DNA from: Ahaetulla prasina
Taxonomy: Eukaryota > Chordata > Lepidosauria > Squamata > Colubridae
Direction of reading: 5' to 3'
Length of the DNA stretch: 64,000 bases
NCBI RefSeq assembly: GCF_028640845.1
Contig: NC_080539.1
Span: 300,931,516-300,995,515 of the forward strand
Below are positions 22,109 through 34,300 of the stretch, one piece after another; position 1 is the first letter of the stretch, and each line of letters starts with the position of its first letter. The notes beneath the pieces are model-generated. The model saw only the letters and a list, made by a program, of their open reading frames with translations. It did no database searches and was not told where the DNA came from. A program made the position numbers and the translations under genes.

Positions 22109-24196
22109 TTATAAGATGCCAAACCCAGCTAGAAGAACTATTACAATGCCTTTAGTCCTTCTTTCACTGGCACTGCTGGGTGGAGGAGGCCCACTATCAA
22201 TGCTGCCACCACTGCCTTTCTTTAGGCAGTATGGAGGAGCCCAACCAGAGTTACAATGACAATGTTTATGGGAGTTGCATATTCCTTTGTCGTGACATTT
22301 GGTTTGATTACAATCATAGTTCAGGAGGGAGACCTTGATGCAATCACCATTAATGCATATCATGCCAAGGCCACACTGCGTGCCATCTTTCACTGCTCCA
22401 ACATCAACTACACCAATTCCACTTGGAGAATCTATACCCCAGCACAAATGGTTGCTAACAGGCGTTTGAATGATGGTGGTCTGCTCATTGAAATTAGGCA
22501 CTTCGCCGATGTTTACACACTGGACTCTGCCGCACAAGACATTATTGTTCCAACACTTCTTATACATATTACCAGGAATAACGCCACAATTGCCAAAACG
22601 ATCACCTCGAGAATTTATTGCTTTGAAGCACTCCACTGGGGCAACCAATGCTTCTTCGCCAAAGATAACTTTGCATTGCTCACTGTGAGTAGAGCATTCT
22701 CCATGATAGCAATAGCCTCCATCAGAGCACGGAGCTCCATCCTGTACATAAACATCTTCAGGACACCACTCTGAAATTCCGGTGCAGTATTCGGGAAGAT
22801 CGCATATGTTAGTCCTTTCTCTACAAACTGTTCCGGCTGGAAGAAGCTGACAGTCAGCACAGCATTTTCCAAAAGCACAAGTGGCTCCTGAACGCAACAT
22901 ACAGTTAGACTGGCAACATGCATCTGATTCACAGTGGAACTTTGAACCACAGTCACACTGTTCTCCACTCTCTACCACCTTGTTGCCACAGTTTTTGAGG
23001 TCATACAATTTCTCATGTTCTGGCGGAATTAACAGACATTGCTTGCTACTAGTATCCATTAGCTTAGAATAACTGGTATAACTGCAGTTGCTGAACTTAC
23101 TTGTGTTGCTTTGGAAGGGAGCCATAATACAAGAATGCTGTTTACAGGTGCAGGATTTCTCATCATGCTGCATACCAAGGTTATGACCCAGTTGATGAGC
23201 AAAAGTTATTGTGAAAGAAAATAAACTAGAAGTAATAAATGCCTCAACAGCAGACGCCCAGTTCGGATCACACACAGATCCAACAAACGATAATCCAAAC
23301 TTAAACCCAAAATGCTTATACACAAATAAGTGGCCAACATCATGCCTTAGATGCTGGACAAGTATCGTTTTCCTCCACGTATTGAACGTGTCAAGCAATT
23401 CGTCTATGCTTTTGGCTATTGCAATGAGGTTCTTTTGTGACCATATTTCTAATCCAACCACCACCAGATGAATCCCAAGAGGCTTATACAGCGAATCTGC
23501 AAGGTGAACAATATCCAGGACTTGCCTAGTAGTGGCAGTTTCGTTTTTACCAAATTGGACATATCGTTCATGTTCTACTACAATCGCTATCTTCATGTAC
23601 CTGGGGTATGTTTGCCATAGTCCGCTCAAAGCACTTTTGCTTACAATATTCTCTCTGTTCTGGATCATGGCCTCCGGGTGATTTTTGTCTTCTTCCATTA
23701 CTCCACACCTGATTGGGATATCAATCCCCTTCTCTTCCAGTCTGTAGACCATGTGCTGAAAAGTAGATGTCTGCAGAGGTTCAATTTCGTAGAGCTTATT
23801 ACCCACTTGCAGAAAGCCTCTGAGTCCTCCTGAGCAACTGCTGAGGGTGACTAGAGAGGAAGGCTCGTCATGTACAAAACCATAGTAAAAGCAGTCATTC
23901 TTGATGAAAGGGTAGTCCACCTCAATGTCTCCATCTTCATTGTAGGTAAAAACAGGGAAGTGTTTAGGAACGAAATTCTTCTTCTGCCTGAGGTGTACCA
24001 CATGGCCTTTCCCTTCTATCTCCATTAAATAAGTAAGATCTTGGGGTTCCCGGCCTCGTCGGGGTGCCATCCTTCTTGGGATAATAACTTCGTAAGAAAT
24101 GAAGGGAAACCCCTGAGGTGGTACATGACAAATGGGCTGACTCCAGAATATCCCAGAGGCAAGAACGAGACAGAAAAATCCTCTACCCAACCCCAT
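22109..24196 (-). CDS. ADAM20/21-like protein, gene D: predicted inactive protease without full membrane anchor
   Basis: Intronless, 695 residues from the ATG at 24196, which begins a clear signal peptide (MGLGRGFFCLVLASG) and aligns with B. The frame stays open a further 81 codons to an ATG at 24439, but that extension has no signal peptide and is probably 5' UTR. Cysteine switch C164. The zinc motif is HQLGHNLGMQHD: H334, H338 and H344 are kept, but the catalytic Glu is Gln335 (codon CAA at 23192-23194). Met-turn M358 is kept. Disintegrin-like, cysteine-rich and EGF-like domains are intact. After SIDSGPP the protein ends with only about 13 hydrophobic residues (GIVIVLLAGFGIL) and no cytoplasmic tail. 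Predicted pseudoprotease, secreted or weakly/lipid anchored. Confidence 0.9.
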   Translation of the reverse strand: MGLGRGFFCLVLASGIFWSQPICHVPPQGFPFISYEVIIPRRMAPRRGREPQDLTYLMEIEGKGHVVHLRQKKNFVPKHFPVFTYNEDGDIEVDYPFIKNDCFYYGFVHDEPSSLVTLSSCSGGLRGFLQVGNKLYEIEPLQTSTFQHMVYRLEEKGIDIPIRCGVMEEDKNHPEAMIQNRENIVSKSALSGLWQTYPRYMKIAIVVEHERYVQFGKNETATTRQVLDIVHLADSLYKPLGIHLVVVGLEIWSQKNLIAIAKSIDELLDTFNTWRKTILVQHLRHDVGHLFVYKHFGFKFGLSFVGSVCDPNWASAVEAFITSSLFSFTITFAHQLGHNLGMQHDEKSCTCKQHSCIMAPFQSNTSKFSNCSYTSYSKLMDTSSKQCLLIPPEHEKLYDLKNCGNKVVESGEQCDCGSKFHCESDACCQSNCMLRSGATCAFGKCCADCQLLPAGTVCRERTNICDLPEYCTGISEWCPEDVYVQDGAPCSDGGYCYHGECSTHSEQCKVIFGEEALVAPVECFKAINSRGDRFGNCGVIPGNMYKKCWNNNVLCGRVQCVNIGEVPNFNEQTTIIQTPVSNHLCWGIDSPSGIGVVDVGAVKDGTQCGLGMICINGDCIKVSLLNYDCNQTKCHDKGICNSHKHCHCNSGWAPPYCLKKGSGGSIDSGPPPPSSASERRTKGIVIVLLAGFGIL

Positions 24197-27100
24197 TTCT
24201 CCCTTCAGGGGCCAAGGGAGGGGAGGCCTTGCCTCACGTTGGAGAGTGACAATGATGAAAGCAGCAAGGCGGAAGGCAGAGGATAAAAATAAAACTCCGC
24301 CGCCACCACTGTAGTGGGAGGAGGGCAGCCATGGAGCTCCCTTTGGCTGTACAGCAAACGGCTTTTTCCTGTATCTTCTTGGAGGGCATTCCAGAACTTT
24401 CAGGAAAGCCCCTCCCTCTAGTTGGCAGGCAGAGTCCAATAGGATTGATCTATTCCATCAGGTAGGCTATTTTGCCATTCCAAACCACCCTAGTCCCAAG
24501 TCACTGAAGCAGAAGCAAACTTTCAGACTCAAGTTCAATCCTGATAAGACTAACGGCTGTGTTTGTTTGGGTCCCCTGATCCAGATGTCCCATTGTTGAC
24601 CCTCAGTGGCATTGCCCAGAATTCCGTATTTGAAATTTGTGTGCAAAATAGGGACCTTTACACAAGTATATCTAGTGTACCAATAAATAAAATTTATTAT
24701 ATTCTTTCAAATTCTTTGGTCTTACTGAAAAAAAGGAGAAAAACCCCTCCCCCCTTTTTTCCCTTAAAAGTACTAAAAACCACTTTTTTTAAAAAAAATC
24801 AAAACTTTCTATCTAATACATCTTTTTCTTTGACTTAACATTCAAGTATTCAAATCACTTCAGTATTGCATTTAGCTCCCTCCTGCCAAACTACCCTTAC
24901 AGAATATTTTTTTAAAAAAACATCCTTTTTTTACAGTTTTTCTTTAAACTGGTACATCATTTTCTTTAACTTTCTCCTAATACAGGTACTCTTGAATACA
25001 TTTTGAAGGCCTTTCTTTTTATCATGAGATCTTCAACCTTGTTAATGTCCTTAAAGAAAAAGTCCCAAATTTGTCTTTTTTCTCAATGTTCTTCTTTCAG
25101 TTGTGTTGAGAGATTTACATTTGGACCATAGTAGTAAAGGTGAAAGTGAAAGTTAATATCCGGTTCTTCCAAAACTGTGATAAACTCCTCTGCATTTTCA
25201 GCTCCTTGTGAAGTTGCCTCAGCAGTTTGGTAACATTCTCCACATGTTTGCATCTCAGGAGTACTTTGAGAAGATTTTTTGTCACCAGAGAACAACTGGT
25301 CAACAAATTGTTGTATTTTATTTAGAGACCTTTCAAATATGTCTCCACCATCTTGGCTTCCTCTTTTAGTCAGAATCAGAAGATTTTAGCCATCCACAGC
25401 TAGGAAGATCAAGCTACCAGTTACAATAGTAGTGAACTAAAATCACAGCTTTCAATCTTTATTTTTCTCCTTCAGCATTTTTGTTTCTTTGTTTTCTCAG
25501 CACACTTCCTTATTTGGCTTGCCTTAGCAGCCTTCTTCCTTGTTCTTAGAGACAAAAAGAAATCCCTAAAATGGTGCATACCTTCAAAAAGGTATAGCAG
25601 GCTGTTGCTAGAATGAGCCTCTTTTAAATTAGCTTAAGATAGAATAATAATCATTGAAGGTGATTAAGAAGAGGAAGGCATAACTTACTGTTCGTTTGAA
25701 AGCCCTCCCTCCCAGCTTCGAAGCTAACCCAGCATGCAGATAGCTTCGAAGTTCAACTCCAGAAACCGTTTCCGGCTTACAGTTGTATTCACAAATAATG
25801 TGTTCTTGTGCAATCTAATGTCATCCAGGACAAAGTAATTCTTTAGTCTGATTCTTTCTTTCCGAGATTAGTGTTATCATTATTCTGTATCAACAAAGTT
25901 CATTCTAAGGGATTTGTAGGCATTCTTGGCATTCTAGATCAGGCAGTCACAATGCAGAAATAGTGGTTTTCACATCTTTTCAACTAGAAGCTTGATAATG
26001 GCAGCTGTGACAAATGATGATGATTCTGCGCTGTATTCCGAATTTCTATGATCTTTTGTTCTATCTTCTGTAAAATATTCCTCTCACCTTGTCTCTAGTC
26101 GACAATAATCTTATTCCTCACCATATATACCAGTCAGTATTTTCTGGGAGTATTGCTCTGTCTTACTTTGCAATTTGTGTGTGTGTATGTGTGTGTGTGT
26201 GTGTATTCCAATGCTGTTCGTAATAACATAACTTAAAGGAAATTAATTACACAATATCTTTTTCTTTTTTTCACTCACTCAATTTTAGCCTGCTGCAATC
26301 AATCAACTCTGAACAAGTTACAACTGGAAATGTATGGGCACAGAGGCGGCCTTATTTTTCTACTCTGTAAATCTGCTATGGGGATCTTCCCATTCTCTTG
26401 AAAGTGGGAAAAGGAGATGGAAGCAATACAACATGAATTAGGAGAGTGGAAAGAGGGAAGAGGAAAAGAGAAATACAGGAAAGCAAAGTAACTAGGAGGG
26501 GGGAGGGGGGAGAAAAGTTTAGGGAAAAGTTCTGCAGGGTAAGAAAATATCAAATCATTTAAGGATAAAGTAGGGTTTTTAAGCGCTTTCTTCTTCTTTC
26601 ACATTATATTTGATGCTCTTTCTTTTCAGTGGTGGAAAATTTATCACCCTAAAATATGCAGTCCCATTTTTTTTTTCTTTCTCTATAACTCAGCAAACAT
26701 CAAACTCACCCTCTATTTCTGCGCTACTGTTCCAGGGGACTTCAGAATGTGTGTCATGTTCAGACATTGGGAAATATGTACCACTGAATATAGCTGTCAC
26801 ATTTGAATAGAGATTTATAGGGATACACTATTAGTGACCTTGAACTACTGACTCAATTTCAGATGAATCCCTCTGTCCTGTACAAGGACTTCAATCAACT
26901 CGGTTACTATGAGGGCAACAGTAAGAAAGAGAAAATACAAACATCTTTCTTAGTTCTTTGGAGAAATGCATTGCATATATTTAAGAGTATTAAATACTTC
27001 TCAGTATGATTAGCTCTTCATAATTCAAAGGGAGCGATTGATAAGAATATAGTAATAACCTTAGAATAGTTTTCTACAATCTATGACTTTCCAAATAACT

Positions 27101-28197
27101 TGTATTAATACCTTCTAAAATGCTCAGCCAGAAAGGTTAGAAGTCATGCTAATGCTAATCCGACACACTTGAAAATATCACATTAGTAAAGTTTGCCTAT
27201 TGAGAAGCAAAATAGGATGTCTGTGAATTTGTAAATGGTATTTAAAAGGTTTTATTTTTCATAATAATATAAAAGTAGACTGGAAAGAAGTACAAATGGA
27301 CAAAACATTTTTAGAATTTAAAAAAAGGAAAAACCATGTACTGTGAAAAACCAAGGAGAAAGATTAAAAATATTCTTGTCTCCATTCCCTCTTCAAAACA
27401 AATAAATATTTACAAAAATCACAGATTATAAAATTATTTTATTGACAATTACCTTACAGGATTTTTCTCTGCAAGGAGTAAGATGTTCCTAGCTAGTGTA
27501 CTGAAATTACCAGAGAATAGCTACCACATAATATTCTGTACATATAAAACCTCATCCTATATTTTAAAAAAAAATACAGTAATTGAGAGAAGCTAAGCCT
27601 ATGAAATATTACAATGCTCTTATTTAGCTATTGTACTTCAATATTTAGGCAAGTATCAGAATCATGGGCATTTTTTCCCACACCCATGCATAAGCTGTTC
27701 AAAAAATAAACTGAAAAGGGAAAAATCACCAATGATTAATACGATAACCCAAGGTGCAGGAAAGAAGATTTAAAAAAATCTTCTATCTCAATTTGAATTT
27801 AATCTTAGCGAAAAAGTAGAAATTCAGAAAAAGAACTCTCTCTGAACTGGTGTAATTAATTTATTTGGAAAAGACCTGACAGAACAATAGAGCCACACAC
27901 TCTTTATGAAAGATTAAGACGTTTCAGACTCCAAGAAGACATTGATAAAAAGTATGAGATTACAATTTGAAAATATCAGAGGCTAAAACAGTCCTCAAAA
28001 GATTCACAAAGCACAATTTAGTCTCGAACACAAAAACAGGTCATTCCATCCTGAAAGTTGCTGTAAGTTTGTAACATGAAAAAAAAAATACATTTTGGAA
28101 ATGTCACAGTTCACTGTCCCATTTTTAAATAGCTAACTTATTTACCTCTGTTTCTTCACCAAGTCCTCACTAGTTATGAATGTCATTTTCCCTTCTG
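24197..28197. other. Intergenic between ADAM D and the MED6 3' end
   Basis: No gene supported. Around 24690-25790 (minus strand) is a Lys/Glu-rich stretch with short open frames (25083-25306) that could be a decayed LINE ORF1; I could not confirm this. A (GT)n microsatellite lies at about 26176-26204, and a GA-rich patch with AGGAGGGGGGAGGG words at about 26400-26520. The MED6 3' UTR occupies an unknown length below 28198; minus-strand AATAAA-type signals occur near 27251, 27438 and 27859. Confidence 0.45.
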
Positions 28198-28328
28198 TCA
28201 TTGTAATCTCATTCGTTTCTCTGGTGGCCCTTTAGTAGTAGTACTCTGTTGTGTGGTCTTTGCAGCTTCCTTCTCCTCTTGTTTTATAGCTTCAGGTGCT
28301 GGCTCTGATTCTTTCTTAATCTGATCCA
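28198..28328 (-). CDS. MED6: MED6 coding exon 8 with stop
   Basis: 131 nt: residues 204-246 and TGA at 28198-28200. Lys/Glu- and Thr-rich tail ending [10 protein letters not shown]. Acceptor TCCCAG. Confidence 0.95.
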
Positions 28329-31300
28329 CTGGGAAAAAATAAACCATATTAAGTCTAATTCTAATAGACTTACATGTCTCATTATCAGTACCATGAGATA
28401 TTTCCTAATGCTAGAACTTCATTGAAAGAATCACCTCGATTTTTAGCAGTAAGTACCAGGAACAAACTCTGTTCCCTTGCCCTATATCTAAAACTAAACA
28501 GTTTCATTTAGCAGAGCAATGCAGAAACAACAGTTACAGGAAGAAAAGAACCTTTATTTATTTATTTTTTCCAATTTTCAAGTGGTCTTCCCTTAACCTA
28601 AAACCAGAATTGCAATTCAAAATTGCCAGAATACCAAGACTGCTGGAATTGCTACATGCAGATTTTCTTTTCCTGTGAGAAAATCATAAATTCCTGCTCT
28701 TTGGATGGCATAAAGGGGGGAAAAGATTGAAGGTTTGGAATTCTTTAGGATCCAAGTTACATAAATTCTATACGCATAAAATGATATGCATAATGACCAA
28801 ATTGGACAAAACTATCTTCTCAAGAGCCTGCATTAAATCTAATAATATACTTTTGCTGGATTTGGTCTCATTTAAAAACACTAACTAAATTCTTACCTGG
28901 GACTGGTTTTTCTCCAGATTTTTGCTGTGAATAAAGAGAAAAACCAAGTCATTAATAAAAAATGCACATCTTTTTGGTATAGATATAAGATTGCATTCTT
29001 TTACTGAACATTGCCCAAATGGAGAATAAGAAATGTTGGTTGTAATCTATCTAGTATAACTGGATTCAAGATTAACATAGCAAGTCACACATATGGTTGC
29101 CGCTTAGAAAATGGATTTTATTTCTATTGCCTAAGAAGCATGACCAGAACTAATGAGTTCAATTACAATAAAGTCAGTTTAGGATAAATGTCAGAAAAAA
29201 CTTTCTAATTTTACAAGCTAGCTGCCAGTGGAACAGGCTATTACATTAGGTGATGAGTTCTCATTGCTGGAAGCCTACTCAAAATATTGTAATCTGGGAT
29301 GGATGGCAGAGCAAAAAAATGTTTCACATTATTATAGAATTGGATTCATCTAATTTCCTGTTCAGTACCGATTCCCCTACAGCAGGGGTAGTCAACCTTT
29401 TATCCCTACCGCTCACTTTTGTATCTCTGTTAGTAGTAAAATTTTCTAACTGCCCACCGGTTCCATAGTAACGCGCTGTGTATTATCGTCTGTGCATGAC
29501 TCTCGCACATCGTGGATTGGGTTGGTGGGGGGGACGCTGGCTACCATCTCTGCTTGTCTGTTACAGCTGGGTGGTGTGCGCGAGCTATTCTGGGACGAGG
29601 GTCTTTTGTCTTCAATTGCACTATAGTGCCATTTAGTTTCACTTAGGTAACGTGAACTAAACTTATGCATGGGCGATCGAAATATTATATTTTCAGAAAT
29701 TTAAATTGTCACGTGGAATTTTATGAAAACCTAATGAAAATGTTTTTAAATAATGCTATGAAATTTTTTTAAAAAATCAATTAAATTTAAAAAAAGAAAA
29801 GTGCTTCCGTATTGGATAAAACTCCTACTGCCCACCATGAAAGCTGGAATGTCCACTAGTGGGCGGTAGGGACCAGGTTGACTACCACTGCCCTAGAGCA
29901 TCTGACAGGATCTAAATTGGATAGGAGGTTACATAACTTTTAAGATTCCTTTCAACTCTAAAATTCTATGAAATATTTTTCTGCTATGCTCTTCATCTAT
30001 TTGGTCATTTATGAATGTGAACAATGTAATTTCAGTACCACATCCTGATTTGAAGCTCAGCTGAAAAGGATCCAGATAATAATTTTTTTGAGGTCCCTTC
30101 AGAGTTGCAAAGTGGATGTTTTTTCAACAACCTTCTCTTTTTAGGTTGGAGACAGGATGAAAATTCTTCAGAACTGCTGAATCCAAGAATGTTGGGAGTT
30201 TTTTGCTCCCTCCCAGGTCATCTTCTCCACAGCCTGAAGATCCCATCCAGTTCTTTGGGAACAACAGTCTCAAACTCTTTTCATGCTAAATTACCACATC
30301 AGTCAAACTCAAACAACCTGAAAAGCCAGAGTCCAGCTCAGAGCAGGTCTTGAACAGTTTTGACAAAGTATCTCATTGTAGCAAATAGTAGTTTACTATC
30401 TGACTGTTACCTGCACAAATTTAGGGGGAAATTTTTTTCTCAGATCTAGAAGTAATGCATCAACACGTTGCCTCTGGAAAATAGAGCTTGGTTCCTCCTT
30501 CTTCTTTGTTTTTGGTTTGGCTTTATCTGAAAATAAAATTACGATCATAATGAAAGTGAACCAACTTTTTGATACCATAATTTATAGGCGTAAGGGGAAA
30601 TTAATTCTAGTTATTTAGAAATGAAAGTCAGATGGATGTTTTTGGTATTCTGCAATTCAGGTAAAATAGGTATGGCTTTGATCAGTTTGTATTGCTACAA
30701 GGAAAAAAAATAGTATTTGGCAGAAGATAATAATTATCTGATAATTAGCTGAGAATACATTTTAAAACAGTAAGTACTAATGGAAGAACCTGACACCATA
30801 CACAAAAATATTATACTGATACATGATATTTCTGGAATAAGAGCCAATGTCATTTAGTAATTAAAATATTGGATTAGAAGCAGGGAGGCCCAGATTCTAA
30901 ATCAACCTTAAGCATAGAAATCCGTTGGGTGATCTTAAGAGAGACACTTCCTTTCAGAACTAATTAGGCTCTGTTATAACCCAGCCCAAAAAAAAAAAAT
31001 CTCCCTTCCTCCATGCACTGACACTTTTGCTAGGTGATCTAGGCAAGCACGGAGCAAAAAACCCAGAACCTGCAATCAAATGGGGAAAATGTAGTGAAGA
31101 ACACCATGGCATTTCCTGGAATACTTTACTCATTCTATATTCTATTGTTTTAAATATATAAAGTGACAGCAACATTAACTGAATTTCACTGAAATATACA
31201 GACCAAGGCCAATCACATAATTCTTAAGGAAAAGGGAAAGATAAAATTTGAAATCTGAAGTCCCAGATATCTTACCTCGTTCCTCTTGATCTTTGAAATG

Positions 31301-34300
31301 CCACCAATAACCTTTGGAAGGGTGATAGCGACAATAAGACATAGCTTCCTCAAAAGCTGACTGGATTCCATGTACTGCAGTGAGCTGAACAATATAAATT
31401 TGTAAGAAAATACGTGATTTCTCTCGTTGTACAGTACTTCAGCCAGCCAAATGGGCTGAGTCACAACGTATATTTTTCACACATAACTCAATATTCTAAG
31501 CTTTGTTTTGATACAATTTCCAATTATGTCATTGCAAATGAGAATGCAAGTTGGGCAAGTCAATATAAAAGGAGCAAAGAGAGCAATATGCTAACCTTCC
31601 CTTCAGTAAAGGAAATAACAGACATGAGGTAAACTAAGAGTGATAATCTGCCTTCAGACTAACTTTATATAGTCTGATCTAGTTTTAAAGTTTCAGTACA
31701 GTACAAGAGCTCAGTACAGACCTCTGACAAGACCTATCTAACCATCCCTGCTACATCTAAAGGAAAAGAGAAAAAAGGATACAAAAAAAAAAGTGAGGGA
31801 AAATGTTTTCAGACAAATAGGTGTATGTATTCATTATGACCCTGATTTCATATAACATGCAGTCTCAGAAACCGTCTCTGGAAGGATCAATGAAATAAAG
31901 GATCAATGATTACTTATTCATATTTTAAAAAGATTTACATGGCCAGACACCAACTTTAGCTGATTCACTGTAGTGATAAAATTAAAGACAAAGAAGCCAG
32001 GGTCTGATCCACAATCTCATATCCATCCAATCGTATAATACTCATGCTCCAACTTCACACTGACACAGTGCCTGTGGGAAAAGCCAACCTTTTAAAATCT
32101 TTTCATTTTTCTCCCTTTGCTTACATTTTTATAGACTTTTTTTTCAGAAAAATAAAACTTTCAGAGGCTTAAATTAGAACAAAGAACCAGAAACCAAACC
32201 AAATTTTTGTGGGCATTTCTTTTAGTCTAATAAAACAAGTGTCACAGAAACTTACCACTCTTGAGTTTACAACTGACCCTAAGTCAGGTGCCTGATAAAT
32301 TACTCCAGCAATAATGTAATAATCAGCCAATGGGATAACTTTAAAAGAAGCATAGCATTAGTCAACCAATCCATTCTAGATATATAATAGCTTCAATTGC
32401 TTAATTTATTGCATAAAACAGTAAAGAAATTGAAATATAGCTAGATTACAAGAATATTTAAAGCCTACATCCTCAGTAGATTTACTTTTATGGGCATGTA
32501 TTTAAAACTACTTCAGTGTAATAAAACAGTAATATATAAATTCTCCAACTTCTGCTTCCACTAATCAGATGCAGAAATAATTGGCCTTCCACTTCAAAAG
32601 TATTATAGTGATAAGACATTTAAAATGCAGAAAGATTGAACAAACATGGCCAGATAAAATCTTAACTATAATAACATCAGATAAAATCTTAACCATAATA
32701 AGATACCAGTGTAATCCAAAAAGAGAAATAGCTTGAAGACAAAGCTCATTTTGTTATCCATATTGCATTTTACCACAAGAGGGCATTTCCTTATTGCAAA
32801 AAAAATAAGGTTAGCCTCAAAGACAGCTTCCAAAACTATCCACATATCCTCCAAGGCAAATACTATTATTTCAAATTGGGTTAGATAGTAGGAGGTAATG
32901 AAAACCTTTTTTTTTTTAGAACAAGCTGTTATTGGTTTTTTAGTTCCCCCCCTACACACATACATGATTTATGAACAGAGTATTGGCCATATCGTATCTT
33001 ATACAATTCAATATATTCAAATATATTTTACTTAGTAAACAATTTTTGCCAGTATGTTCTTTTTTCATAATTTTTATTCATTTCCTAATATTTCCTTGTT
33101 CATTTCATTAAATCACATCTTCTTTCGCCCTCAAGTTCTAATTTCTCCATTTTTATTAGTGTTCATTCTCTTTCATTTTTTTTAACTATTTCAAATTTTT
33201 TTCCTAATATATTCAAATATATTCGGGGTTGCCTTTCTTCCATTTCATCTTTTCCTTTTCACAGCAATCCTTTCTTCTCTTCTCACTCCTGAGGTAATGA
33301 AAATCTAACACTTTTACAGCACCCCAGGGTTTTTTTTAAACTATTTTAAGTAACATTCAAGAAGAAGACATAACAATACAAATTATCAGAATGAATACCA
33401 CTGATTCTGGTTCTATTTCTTCTTCTATTGACATAATCAAAAGGAGGAACTTCCTTGCTCAAAAATAGGAATATATTTGCTCAGAATGTATGCAGTCTGT
33501 CCCGACAAACAAGTAGGTAGGGCTGTGAGGCAAGATGGAAGCACTGGAGAATAACATACAATGTTACTTTAGATTTACAGAATCACAGAACCGAAAGAGG
33601 TAATTTAGGCCATTGTAAAACCCAGTGCTCCATGCAAAATGAAAAGGGACACATAGTCCACCACTCTATATGGAAGTAGTATTCCTGCACAAGGAAAATC
33701 TGTATCAATGGCAAGATTCCACAACCTAGAGAGCATCCAGATGTTTGGATTTCAGCTCCCCAAATTCTCCAGCCATATTAAAAAAACAAACAAACTTGGA
33801 ATTGGTCTGTCTGAAGAACATGCAGACTGGAAAAGTCATTCTAAATAGGACAGCTGTCTACAGCCTTACCTTGTGTTGGGTTCTGTCTTTGCTGCTTGCG
33901 GATGATGAAGAGGATTGGTTCTTGTGCATGGAGAAGAATATATTCTACTCCAACCATTTGACTGAAAGATAAAAAGGACAGAGCGAAATCTAGAGACAGA
34001 AAACAGTCGCAGACGCTATAAACACTGAAATTATAAGCTATTTTAGTGTAGAGAAAAAAGAATGGTCCCTTTTTGAAAACAGCTAATCTAGAAATCATTT
34101 AAGTGGTAAGTTATTTCTTCCTTCCCACACACCCCATAGCTCTTAATAATGAATGGGGATTTATATTAATACAGCTTTAATAAATTTATCAACTGCTGAT
34201 CATCTTCCCACTCGCCCCCGGCATATAAATAGGTGAAAGACGGTGATTTAAAAGCATATTGATTTAAATTACTGGCATTAATCTTTAATATCAGGAAACA

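Noticed and set aside
1..24439. Snake venom metalloprotease genes
   Set aside because: Venom metalloproteases are multi-exon and come from an ADAM28-type ancestor. These are single-exon, keep EGF-like domains, mostly keep a transmembrane segment, and sit at the ADAM20/21-MED6 locus.
25083..25306. Small host gene or LINE ORF1 on the minus strand
   Set aside because: Short, in two overlapping frames, no recognisable domain or splice context; left as unresolved intergenic DNA.
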